From contig NZ_JAATNW010000004.1 in assembly GCF_012911815.1 (NCBI RefSeq), positions 62,001 to 126,000 of the forward strand: DNA of 64,000 nt, read 5' to 3'. Of this stretch, positions 20,787 through 28,789 are shown in pieces (position 1 is the stretch's first letter; each line of letters opens with the position of its first letter). This DNA is from Alteromonas ponticola (GTDB lineage Bacteria; Pseudomonadota; Gammaproteobacteria; Enterobacterales; Alteromonadaceae). The notes under the pieces were generated by a model that was not told the DNA's origin, did not search any database, and saw only the letters and a list, made by a program, of their open reading frames with translations. The translations under genes were made by a program, and so were the position numbers.

Positions 20787-21173
20787 ATGGCTAAATCGAT
20801 AATTCAAACCGATAACGCTCCAGCAGCAATTGGTACTTACAGCCAGGCTGTGAAAGCGGGGACAACAGTATATTTGTCTGGTCAGATCCCGTTAAATCCA
20901 GAAACGATGGAATTGGTCTCAGAGGATTTCGAAGCGCAGGCTAAACAGGTTTTTGAAAACCTTAAGGCAGTATGCGAAGCTGCTCGCGGTTCGATGAACG
21001 ATCTGGTTAAAGTAAATATTTACTTACTGGATTTGGCGCATTTTGCAACTGTGAACGAAATCATGAGCCAGTATTTTAACAAACCCTATCCCGCCCGAGC
21101 AGCCATTGGCGTTGCGCAGTTGCCCAAGTCGTCACAAATTGAAATCGATGGCATCATGGAATTACCTGAGTAA
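20787..21173 (+). CDS. ridA: RidA family enamine/imine deaminase
   Basis: This 128-residue protein hydrolyses reactive 2-aminoacrylate-type enamines released by PLP enzymes. The conserved [13 protein letters not shown] and the active-site arginine in [13 protein letters not shown] are present. Length is typical for a trimeric RidA. It begins 26 bases after spoT and is probably in the same transcript. This position between spoT and trmH differs from E. coli. Confidence 0.95.
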   Translation: MAKSIIQTDNAPAAIGTYSQAVKAGTTVYLSGQIPLNPETMELVSEDFEAQAKQVFENLKAVCEAARGSMNDLVKVNIYLLDLAHFATVNEIMSQYFNKPYPARAAIGVAQLPKSSQIEIDGIMELPE

Positions 21174-21217
21174 GTCAGCCTTTTAAGAACACACTTCCCA
21201 GTTGTAACGAGGAACTT

Positions 21218-21934
21218 ATGTCACCTGACCGCTATCAGCGCATTCGAACCGTGTTGGCAAAACGCCAGACAGACCTGACCGTATGTCTGGAAAATGTGCA
21301 CAAACCTCATAATGTCTCTGCTGTGGTACGTACCTGTGATGCGGTTGGTATTCATCGTGTGCATACGGTGTGGGAGCAAAAATACAAATTGCGCGGCGGC
21401 ACCGCCATGGGAAGTCAGCAGTGGGTAAGACAAACTAATCACGACAATATCAGTGATGCCCTTAGCCATCTTAAAGGTCAGGGTATGCAGGTGCTCGTTA
21501 CCCACCTGTCTGACTCAGCTGTAGATTTCAGAGAAATTGACTACACCAAACCTACCGCGATTCTGTTCGGCCAGGAAAAGTATGGTGTTACCGATGAAGC
21601 GATAGCGATGGCAGACCAGGACATCGTCATTCCCATGTTGGGTATGGTGCAGTCGTTAAACGTGTCCGTTGCGGCTGCACTGGTACTTTATGAAGCCCAG
21701 CGACAGCGTGAAATTGCCGGTATGTACAACAAACAACACCTTAGCGAACAGACTTGTCAGGAAATTCTGTTTGAGGGGGGCTACCCTCGTCTTTACCGAA
21801 TGTGTAAACAGAAAGGTATCGGCTACCCGCCTATTGATGAAAATGGCCAAATAGCAGCGGATGAAAGCTGGTGGCAGCAAATGCAGCTAACACCAAAAGC
21901 GATGACGGCACTGAAAGCAGATGAAGCTTCATAA
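21218..21934 (+). CDS. trmH: tRNA (guanosine-18-2'-O)-methyltransferase TrmH
   Basis: This 238-residue SPOUT-knot enzyme methylates G18 in the tRNA D-loop. Motif 1 is in NVHKPHNVSAVVRTCDAVG, motif 2 in LFGQEKYGVTDEAI and motif 3 in IPMLGMVQSLNVSVAAALVL. A C-terminal extension with GGYPRLYRMCKQKG fits TrmH more than RlmB. It follows ridA by 44 bases and keeps the spoT-trmH-recG linkage of E. coli. Confidence 0.96.
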   Translation: MSPDRYQRIRTVLAKRQTDLTVCLENVHKPHNVSAVVRTCDAVGIHRVHTVWEQKYKLRGGTAMGSQQWVRQTNHDNISDALSHLKGQGMQVLVTHLSDSAVDFREIDYTKPTAILFGQEKYGVTDEAIAMADQDIVIPMLGMVQSLNVSVAAALVLYEAQRQREIAGMYNKQHLSEQTCQEILFEGGYPRLYRMCKQKGIGYPPIDENGQIAADESWWQQMQLTPKAMTALKADEAS

Positions 21935-21998
21935 TTTTTTGAAATTAAAATGGTGCAATGCAGGTCATCTAGCCAAGCTTTGTTAAAGGACACGATCT

Positions 21999-22646
21999 AT
22001 GATCCAATCACTCAGGCTGGCCTTGGCCTCAGCATTAGTTATTTTCAGCACTTCTTTGTTGGCTGATATCCCCGAATTTGCTCCACAAGAAGATCAAGTC
22101 AGACCTTTGCTCAATGGTATGACGGTGCCCGACCTGACGGTAAAGGATGCAGAGGGCTCGCCTTTCAGCCTTAAAGCTTTGTTTATGCAAAAGCCCAGTG
22201 TTGTGCTTTTTTATCGCGGCGGTTGGTGCCCGTACTGCAACAGACAACTGGCTGGATTGAAGGATATTGAAGCTGAGCTAATTGAACTTGGGTACCAGGT
22301 TCTGGCTATTTCTCCACAGTCCGCAGCACAACTTCAGGAGCAAAAGTTTGATGCGAATCAGGCGGTAACCCTGTTAACCGATGAAAACCTGGAGGCTATC
22401 AGCGGTTTTGGCGTGGGCTTTGTTTTGGATAATGAGACCGTTGCCAAGTACAAAGGGTACGATATTACTCTGACTGAGAACGCACAGGGACAGGCCGTGT
22501 TACCCGCTCCCAGCCTGTTTTTTGTGGACAAACAGGGCGTAGTGCAACTCAGCTACGTTAATCCTGACTATAAGGTTCGCCCCTCGGCAGGCCTGGTACT
22601 GGCCATGGCAAAAGCACTAACGGGTCAACAGGCCGCGCAAAACTGA
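21999..22646 (+). CDS. Exported peroxiredoxin-like thiol protein
   Basis: This 215-residue AhpC/TSA-type protein has a signal peptide (LALASALVIFSTSLLADI) and so probably acts in the periplasm. The active-site region VVLFYRGGWCPYCNRQL holds a CPYC pair, unlike the single peroxidatic Cys of normal peroxiredoxins, so it may work as a disulfide reductase or an atypical peroxidase. The typical fold elements LAISPQS and FVDKQGVV are visible. It sits between trmH and recG on the same strand, in a position usually empty in E. coli. Confidence 0.85.
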   Translation: MIQSLRLALASALVIFSTSLLADIPEFAPQEDQVRPLLNGMTVPDLTVKDAEGSPFSLKALFMQKPSVVLFYRGGWCPYCNRQLAGLKDIEAELIELGYQVLAISPQSAAQLQEQKFDANQAVTLLTDENLEAISGFGVGFVLDNETVAKYKGYDITLTENAQGQAVLPAPSLFFVDKQGVVQLSYVNPDYKVRPSAGLVLAMAKALTGQQAAQN

Positions 22647-22657
22647 GTGCAATCGGC

Positions 22658-22687
22658 TTCACGCTGGAGACGCTTTGCGGTTATACT
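22658..22687 (+). promoter_or_regulatory. Possible recG promoter
   Basis: TTCACG and TATACT are separated by 18 bases, ending 36 bases before the recG ATG. The -10 box matches at 5 of 6 positions, the -35 at 4 of 6. Prediction only. Confidence 0.35.
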
Positions 22688-22723
22688 GCGGCTACTAATA
22701 AATAGCCGAGGGAACTGGCTGCG

Positions 22724-24796
22724 ATGCAGTCTCTAGCGCACATGCCTCTGACCCAGCTGAAGGGAGTAGGGGCGAAAGTAGCCGAAAAGCTTGAAAAAAT
22801 CGGGATCCACACGGTGCAGGATTTACTTTTTCACCTTCCTGCCCGTTATGAGGACAGAACCCGCATTTACAGTGTGTCTGAATGCCGGCCCTTCTCCCAT
22901 GTCAGTGTCATTGGCGAGGTCATGCAAGCGGATATCCAATATGGCCGCAAGCGCATGCTGGTCGTTAAACTGTCTGATGGTACCGGCACCATCACGCTGC
23001 GCTTTTTTCATTTTGGCGCTGCGCAACGCACCATGCTGTCGCCGGGGAATCGGTTACGCTGTTTTGGCGAAATCCGCACCGGTAAAATTGGTCTGGAAAT
23101 GATGCATCCAGAGTTTGCCTTACAGGCAGAAGAAAGTGAACACACCGAAGAAACCCTGACCCCCGTATATCCCACTACAGAAGGGGTTAAGCAGCTTACA
23201 CTACGTAAGCTAACCGAACAGGCGCTTTCACTGTTGAGCGAAAAAAATCTCTCCGATCTGATGCCTGAGGGGTTATACCAACAACAACTCCCCTTACACC
23301 AGGCCTTACAAACGGTGCATCGACCCACACCCGATGTCGCCATAGATACCTTTGAGAACGGAGCACATCCTGCGCAGAAACGTTTGATACTCGAAGAGCT
23401 GCTGGCCCACCATTTGAGCGTATTGAAAGTGCGCCAGCAGTCCGACGCGCAGCCGGGAATTCCTTTAAAGGATGCGTCTGAGCTACGTAAAAAATTGCTC
23501 GATTCATTGCCCTTTAAGCCTACCAGTGCACAGCAGCGCGTGGGTGAAGACATTCTGGCTGATTTAACCAAACCGCGTCCGATGATGCGTCTGGTTCAGG
23601 GCGATGTAGGTTCCGGGAAAACCCTGGTGGCGGCCCTGGCGGCGATTACCGCCATAGGTAACGGTTATCAGGTCGCGCTAATGGCGCCCACCGAGCTACT
23701 TGCCGAGCAACATGCGATTAACTTTGAAGGCTGGTTGGCGCCGCTGGGAATCGAGGTGGGATGGCTAGGCGGTAAACTAAAAGGAAAGAAGCGCGAGGAG
23801 TTACTTGCTCGACTGGCTGCCGGTGGTATTCAAATGCTAGTGGGCACCCATGCTATTTTTCAGGAAGCGGTCGATTATCAGCAACTCGCGCTGGTAATTG
23901 TTGATGAACAGCACCGATTTGGTGTTCATCAACGTCTTGCTTTGCGTGAAAAAGGCCGGGTGCAGGGACGCTTTCCGCATCAGTTAATCATGACGGCAAC
24001 GCCTATTCCGCGCACATTGGCAATGACCGCTTATGCCGATCTGGATACGTCGGTAATCGATGAATTGCCGCCAGGTCGAACGCCGGTGACTACGGTGGTG
24101 CTGCCTGATACCCGCCGCGCAGACGTCATTCAACGTGTGTATGACGCCTGCAAAACCCATGGCAGGCAGGCTTATTGGGTGTGTACATTGATTGAAGAGT
24201 CTGATGTGTTGCAATGTCAGGCGGCAGAAGACGCAGCGACCACTTTGCGCACTGCACTACCTGAATTACGTATCGGGCTGGTCCACGGGCGGTTAAAGGC
24301 CGATGAAAAGCAGCAGGTCATGGCTGAGTTTAAAGCGGGCAATCTGGATTTGTTGGTGGCAACCACGGTCATTGAGGTGGGTGTGGATGTGCCAAACGCC
24401 AGCATCATGATCATTGAAAACCCTGAACGATTGGGGCTGGCGCAACTGCATCAGTTGCGCGGCCGGGTTGGACGTGGGGCGGTCGAGAGTCAGTGCGTGT
24501 TAATGTATCAAAGTCCGCTATCGAAGACCGCAACGCAACGTTTAGGCGTATTAAGAGAAAGCAGCGATGGCTTTTATATCGCGCAGCGGGATTTGGAAAT
24601 ACGTGGACCAGGGGAGTTAATGGGAACCAAACAAACGGGTATCGCCGATCTGAAAATAGCCGATTTGGTGCGCGATGCGCAGCTGATCCCGCAGGTACAG
24701 AATATTGCTGCCCGGTTATGGGAAGAGTATCCGTCGAACGCTCAGGCAATAATCAATCGCTGGATTGGCGTGAAGGAGCAATACGGACATGCCTGA
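22724..24796 (+). CDS. recG: ATP-dependent DNA helicase RecG
   Basis: This 690-residue helicase remodels stalled replication forks and Holliday junctions. The N-terminal wedge/OB domain is followed by two helicase domains. Motif I is QGDVGSGKTLVAALA, motif II is VDEQHRFG, and the C-terminal motor carries VATTVIEVGVDVPNA and QLRGRVGRG. Length matches E. coli RecG. Its 3' end overlaps rsmJ by 8 bases. Confidence 0.98.
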   Translation: MQSLAHMPLTQLKGVGAKVAEKLEKIGIHTVQDLLFHLPARYEDRTRIYSVSECRPFSHVSVIGEVMQADIQYGRKRMLVVKLSDGTGTITLRFFHFGAAQRTMLSPGNRLRCFGEIRTGKIGLEMMHPEFALQAEESEHTEETLTPVYPTTEGVKQLTLRKLTEQALSLLSEKNLSDLMPEGLYQQQLPLHQALQTVHRPTPDVAIDTFENGAHPAQKRLILEELLAHHLSVLKVRQQSDAQPGIPLKDASELRKKLLDSLPFKPTSAQQRVGEDILADLTKPRPMMRLVQGDVGSGKTLVAALAAITAIGNGYQVALMAPTELLAEQHAINFEGWLAPLGIEVGWLGGKLKGKKREELLARLAAGGIQMLVGTHAIFQEAVDYQQLALVIVDEQHRFGVHQRLALREKGRVQGRFPHQLIMTATPIPRTLAMTAYADLDTSVIDELPPGRTPVTTVVLPDTRRADVIQRVYDACKTHGRQAYWVCTLIEESDVLQCQAAEDAATTLRTALPELRIGLVHGRLKADEKQQVMAEFKAGNLDLLVATTVIEVGVDVPNASIMIIENPERLGLAQLHQLRGRVGRGAVESQCVLMYQSPLSKTATQRLGVLRESSDGFYIAQRDLEIRGPGELMGTKQTGIADLKIADLVRDAQLIPQVQNIAARLWEEYPSNAQAIINRWIGVKEQYGHA

Positions 24797-25547
24797 TAGG
24801 GTACCAATTTTCGCTGGCGACACCGCGACTGAAAGAACACAAGCCAATGAGCTAAGTGAACGCTGGGGATTTAATCTGGTTGAAGAGGAGCCGGACCAGT
24901 TGGGTTTATGCTTTGAACAAGAACAATTGGTTTTAAAAGATTTCTCGGCACCAAAACAGCTTGGGATCAGCGTGGATTTTCTCTCAGCACAAAGCCAGTA
25001 CCGCAAGCAGCATGGTGGTGCATTTAAAGAGCCTCTGGCTAAAGCCTTTGCAGTAAAATCCACGCAGACGCTTAACATCGTTGATGCCACCCCAGGGTTG
25101 GGGCGTGATGCATTTGTGCTGGCCAGCGTAGGTTGCCACGTTACTATGGTCGAGCGCTCCAATGTTGTCGCTGCGTTACTGGCCGATGGCATAGCGCGGT
25201 TAACAACAAAGCAACCGGAGATAGCAGAGCGCCTTAAACTTGTCTATGGGGATAGCAAATCGGTAATGCTAAATTGGTCTTCGGACAAGGTTGATGGTAT
25301 TTATCTGGATCCCATGTTTCCTCATCGTAAAAAATCTGCTTTAGTTAAAAAGGAAATGCGGGTTTTTCAACAATTATTAGGACATGACCCGGATGCCGAT
25401 GCATTATTGGCCCCGGCATTAGCGTTGGCGAAATCCCGCGTGGTGGTAAAGCGGCCAAACAGCGCCCCCATTTTAAACGATTGCAAACCAACGATGGCAA
25501 TCACCAGTAAGAAACATCGATTTGATGTCTACCTGACGAATATTTAA
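24789..25547 (+). CDS. rsmJ: 16S rRNA (guanine-1516-N2)-methyltransferase RsmJ
   Basis: This 252-residue SAM-dependent enzyme modifies G1516 of 16S rRNA. The SAM loop is VDATPGLGRDAFVLASVGC and the acidic turn MVERS. YLDPMFPHRKKSALVKKEMR contains a DPMF motif like the DPPY/NPPY loop of base methyltransferases and is a hallmark of RsmJ. It overlaps recG, and 12 bases separate it from the peroxiredoxin gene. Confidence 0.94.
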   Translation: MPDRVPIFAGDTATERTQANELSERWGFNLVEEEPDQLGLCFEQEQLVLKDFSAPKQLGISVDFLSAQSQYRKQHGGAFKEPLAKAFAVKSTQTLNIVDATPGLGRDAFVLASVGCHVTMVERSNVVAALLADGIARLTTKQPEIAERLKLVYGDSKSVMLNWSSDKVDGIYLDPMFPHRKKSALVKKEMRVFQQLLGHDPDADALLAPALALAKSRVVVKRPNSAPILNDCKPTMAITSKKHRFDVYLTNI

Positions 25548-25559
25548 TAGGAGAAATTA

Positions 25560-26033
25560 ATGATTCAAGTAGGAAGCTCGCTACCAGAAGTGACACTAAG
25601 CGTGTTAAAGGACGGCAAGATGACTAACCCCCATATACAAGATCTGTTTGGGGGTAAAAAGGTAGTATTGTTTGCGGTACCGGGCGCATTTACCCCTACT
25701 TGTACCCAGACTCACCTACCAGGCTACGTTGCGTTAGCTGACAAAATTAAAGCCAAAGGTGTTGATTCGATCATCTGTCTCTCTGTGAATGACGCGTTTG
25801 TGATGGACGCCTGGGGCAAAAGCACCAATGCAGAAGAGATCATTATGGCTGGCGACGGCAACGCGTTTTTTACTGAATCCATCGGAATGGACGTGGATAC
25901 AGGCGAATTTGGTGGCGTGCGTTCTGTGCGTTACTCCATGCTGGTAGAAGATGGCATTGTGCGCAAACTAAACATTGAAGATCCGGGCAACTTTGAAGTC
26001 AGCGATGCACAAACGATGTTAGCTAGCTTGTAA
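25560..26033 (+). CDS. Peroxiredoxin, Prx5 family
   Basis: This 157-residue cytosolic peroxidase reduces hydroperoxides using a peroxidatic cysteine in PGAFTPTCTQTHLPGYV. The N terminus MIQVGSSLPEVTL and the late VRSVRYSMLVEDG fit the Prx5/AhpE-type branch. There is no fused glutaredoxin domain, so a separate thiol donor is needed. AGGAGA lies 6 bases before the ATG. Likely co-transcribed with rsmJ, and a hairpin follows at 26062. Confidence 0.94.
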   Translation: MIQVGSSLPEVTLSVLKDGKMTNPHIQDLFGGKKVVLFAVPGAFTPTCTQTHLPGYVALADKIKAKGVDSIICLSVNDAFVMDAWGKSTNAEEIIMAGDGNAFFTESIGMDVDTGEFGGVRSVRYSMLVEDGIVRKLNIEDPGNFEVSDAQTMLASL

Positions 26034-26061
26034 AAATCTAACCGAATTTCACCTTACCTAA

Positions 26062-26090
26062 GCCGATTATCTGTATAATCGCGGCGTTTT
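26062..26090 (+). terminator. Hairpin with T run, overlapping a perfect -10 box
   Basis: GCCGATTAT pairs with ATAATC and GGC, with a 2-base bulge, and TTTT follows, fitting an intrinsic terminator after the peroxiredoxin gene. The stem contains TATAAT at 26074-26079, which could be the -10 of a promoter for the downstream flavoprotein, although no good -35 is seen. Confidence 0.55.
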
Positions 26091-26112
26091 ATTTAATACA
26101 GGTTAATCGGCA

Positions 26113-27294
26113 ATGGTGAAGCAGCGGGATGTAGTGGTAATTGGCGCAGGCGCTGCCGGGTTGTTTTGTGCGGCGCAGGCGGCAAAACGCGGTCGCAAAG
26201 TCGAAGTTCTTGATCACGCCAAAAAAGTAGGACGAAAAATCCTTATGTCCGGTGGTGGGCGCTGCAACTTCACTAACATGTATGCCTCTCCAGAAAACTT
26301 TTTGTCGCAGAACCCTCACTTCTGTAAGTCGGCGCTGAGTCGATACACCCAATGGGATTTTATCTCTCTGGTCGCGGAGTACGGTATTCCCTATCACGAA
26401 AAAACCTTAGGTCAGCTGTTTTGTGACGATTCAGCAGCAGATATCGTTAACCTGTTATTAGGCGAATGCGCCAAGTACGGCGCACAAGTGACTACCCGTT
26501 GTGAAATCCTCAGTGTAGAAAAAGTCGATGAGGGCTTTGCTGTCACCACTTCACTTGGGGATTACAGGGCAGAATCGATAGTTATCGCCACCGGTGGTTT
26601 GAGTTTGCCCAAACTTGGGGCCACACCCTTCGGTTACAAAATAGCAGAACAGTTCGGCTTGTCCGTATTGCCTACCCGTGCAGGTCTGGTGCCGTTCACA
26701 CTGCACGATAAAGATAAACAGGTGTTCGCGGATTTGAGCGGTATCGCGGTAGATGTAGCTGCGGGTAATCAACGTAACTCATTTACCGAAGCCATGTTAT
26801 TTACCCATCGAGGCTTAAGCGGCCCCGCCATGTTGCAAATTTCTTCGTACTGGGAGCCAGGTGAAGCAATCGACGTTAGCCTGTTAGCAGCGGCGCAGGC
26901 GGAGATCTTACAGGATGCCCGAAAAACGTCACCCGACGCTCAGCTCTCTACGGTGCTTGCCAAGCACTTTCCTAAGCGACTCACACAAGTGTTGATTGAC
27001 ATAAACCAATGGCAAAACCTCCCCATAAAACAGTTTTCTGAACATCAGCTCAATATGATGGAAAACCAGTTACAGAGCTGGAAAATTAAGCCAAATGGAA
27101 CCGAAGGTTATCGCACCGCAGAAGTGACATTAGGGGGCGTCGATACCAATGAAATTTCATCAAAAACCATGATGGCAAAAAACGTAGAAGGCCTGTTCTT
27201 TATTGGTGAAGTGCTTGACGTGACTGGCTGGCTCGGTGGTTATAACTTTCAGTGGGCCTGGAGCAGTGGCTGGGCTGCAGGGCAGGTTGCGTAA
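26113..27294 (+). CDS. YhiN/HI0933-family flavoprotein
   Basis: This 393-residue protein begins with an FAD-binding Rossmann fold, VVIGAGAAGLFCAAQAAKRG, then the family signature KILMSGGGRCNFTN. The C terminus FFIGEVLDVTGWLGGYNFQWAWSSG is also diagnostic and closes the FAD site. Members are widespread NAD(P)/FAD-dependent oxidoreductases with mostly unknown substrates; some relatives act on bile acids. It is monocistronic by its surroundings. Confidence 0.93.
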   Translation: MVKQRDVVVIGAGAAGLFCAAQAAKRGRKVEVLDHAKKVGRKILMSGGGRCNFTNMYASPENFLSQNPHFCKSALSRYTQWDFISLVAEYGIPYHEKTLGQLFCDDSAADIVNLLLGECAKYGAQVTTRCEILSVEKVDEGFAVTTSLGDYRAESIVIATGGLSLPKLGATPFGYKIAEQFGLSVLPTRAGLVPFTLHDKDKQVFADLSGIAVDVAAGNQRNSFTEAMLFTHRGLSGPAMLQISSYWEPGEAIDVSLLAAAQAEILQDARKTSPDAQLSTVLAKHFPKRLTQVLIDINQWQNLPIKQFSEHQLNMMENQLQSWKIKPNGTEGYRTAEVTLGGVDTNEISSKTMMAKNVEGLFFIGEVLDVTGWLGGYNFQWAWSSGWAAGQVA

Positions 27295-27501
27295 TTGTGT
27301 ATGCACAACAACAAATTGATTTTATTAAAGCTTATTTTTTTGATTTGAACGGCCAAACCCTACTTTAAAGAACCGTTAAATCTTCCGGTGAACGCGGGCG
27401 CAGAGAATCTGACTCGGGAGAAATCAAACTGATCTAAAACACGTAGAATGCCTACTAATTCTTGCAGGTAAATTAACTTAAAATTGAGGACAGGATACAC
27501 T

Positions 27502-28011
27502 ATGGCAGGTTCTAACGTTTTAGATGTAAAAGCCGAACGCGAGTCTCTCGAAACCGGCATAGACAATAAAGATACAAAGCCTTTGGCAGAGCATTTATCG
27601 CGCGCACTGGCTGATACCTATATTTTACGCCTACAAACACAAGGTGTGCATTGGAATGTAGTGGGTCCATCATTTTACAGTGTGCATAAGCTAACCGAAG
27701 AGCAATATGAAGATCTGGCTGACGCAGTGGATGAAATTGCTGAGCGCATCAGAGCATTAGGGCAAATTTCTCCCTCGTCATTTGCCGAATTTGAGCGCTT
27801 GTCTGTGTTAGACAGTGAAGAGCAAGCAGGTAGCGCAGCTGAAATGCTGCAGGGCCTGATTAAAGGTAACGAACTGGTCGCCAGCCGATTGAGAAAAGCA
27901 GTTGGTAAAGCGGAAGAAATGAACGATGTTTACACCGCTGACTTACTGACCGCGCGCATTGGCGTGCATGAAGAAGCGGCCTGGATGTTACGCTCGTTAG
28001 CCGCAAAATAA
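27502..28011 (+). CDS. dps: Dps-family DNA-binding ferritin-like protein
   Basis: This 169-residue protein forms 12-subunit shells that oxidise and store iron with hydrogen peroxide and protect DNA. The ferroxidase ligands are visible in GVHWNVVGPSFYSVH and EEQYEDLADAVDEIAERIR. ATG 27502 is chosen because AGGAT lies 6 bases upstream; an upstream TTG reading is unsupported. The 207-base region before it probably holds the stress-responsive promoter, but no clear OxyR or sigma-S site was identified. Confidence 0.95.
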   Translation: MAGSNVLDVKAERESLETGIDNKDTKPLAEHLSRALADTYILRLQTQGVHWNVVGPSFYSVHKLTEEQYEDLADAVDEIAERIRALGQISPSSFAEFERLSVLDSEEQAGSAAEMLQGLIKGNELVASRLRKAVGKAEEMNDVYTADLLTARIGVHEEAAWMLRSLAAK

Positions 28012-28024
28012 CCAATAAATCTTT

Positions 28025-28060
28025 CCGGGGCCGCGAGCCCCGGAGTGCAACTCGTACTCC
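28025..28060. terminator. Two overlapping hairpins after dps
   Basis: CCGGGGC and GCCCCGG form a GC-rich 7-base stem with a 5-base loop. GGAGT and ACTCC form a second stem at 28042-28060 that shares two bases with the first. No T tract follows. Likely the transcript end between convergent dps and the DoxX-like gene. Confidence 0.45.
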
Positions 28061-28130
28061 TTAGTATCCCATCTTTATAGCAAATCCATCATTGGAGAGA
28101 ATACCGTAGAGTGAGCAAACTAGGTTGAAA

Positions 28131-28556
28131 CTACTTTCCCAGCGTAAACTTGGTATCGGCTTCTCTCAACAGATAAAGCGCCAGACACGCACCCCACATT
28201 GGCCAGGCGGCAAAGAATAGCAGGTTGTTAAATGCGTCAAGATATTGTGGATAAGACGACAGTGTGGACAAGCCATGTAAGATAAATACCAGACCATAAG
28301 TAAAACGTTTTGCCAGTCCGGCAACAAAAGCCAGCACCAAGATCAGTTGCAAACCGCCCAGCAGATAAATCATGGTTTCCGGTACATTACCGATGCCATA
28401 AAACGCATCCATTATTTTTGCGCCATGGGCAGGGTTAACAAATTTGTCTAACGTCCACACAAACATCACCACAAAAACCGTGATTCGTAATGCCAGAAGA
28501 GACCAGGTCAGGCGTGTGTTGAGTTCAGCCGATCCGGTTGGTGTATTAGTTTGCAT
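28131..28556 (-). CDS. DoxX-like inner-membrane protein
   Basis: This 141-residue protein has four predicted membrane helices (ALRITVFVVMFVWTLDKFV, IYLLGGLQLILVLAFVAGL, YGLVFILHGLSTL and LLFFAAWPMWGACLALYLL), in the DoxX/MauE-like pattern. Members are linked to redox or thiol stress systems, but the activity here is unknown. ATG 28556 has AGGAG 6 bases upstream; the longer reading is rejected. It points away from the TonB receptor gene. Confidence 0.8.
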   Translation of the reverse strand: MQTNTPTGSAELNTRLTWSLLALRITVFVVMFVWTLDKFVNPAHGAKIMDAFYGIGNVPETMIYLLGGLQLILVLAFVAGLAKRFTYGLVFILHGLSTLSSYPQYLDAFNNLLFFAAWPMWGACLALYLLREADTKFTLGK

Positions 28557-28669
28557 AAGTGCTCCTGAATAATAATGACTGTGATGCATATACCTGATTC
28601 ATTTGTGGAAAAATCAGAGGTAAATTTTGCTAATCAAATTAAGAAAGGGGAAAACTGACTTTTATTTCA

Positions 28670-28690
28670 ATAATTAATGTAATAATTAAT
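28670..28690. repeat. Direct repeat upstream of the TonB receptor gene
   Basis: ATAATTAAT occurs twice, 12 bases apart, within the AT-rich divergent region between the DoxX-like gene and the receptor. The A/T pattern is loosely Fur-box-like but lacks a clear GATAAT hexamer array. A possible operator. Confidence 0.35.
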
Positions 28691-28789
28691 AAGATAGCCT
28701 ATCGCGCATTAAAAAAATAATGAAATAGAAAAGTGTGCTGCCGGGTCTGTTCAGGCACATCAATCAATAAGTGAAAAGTGAAATAATCA

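Noticed and set aside
24789-24850. Frameshift between recG and rsmJ
   Set aside because: The 8-base overlap is normal. recG ends at its usual length and rsmJ starts with a typical N terminus.
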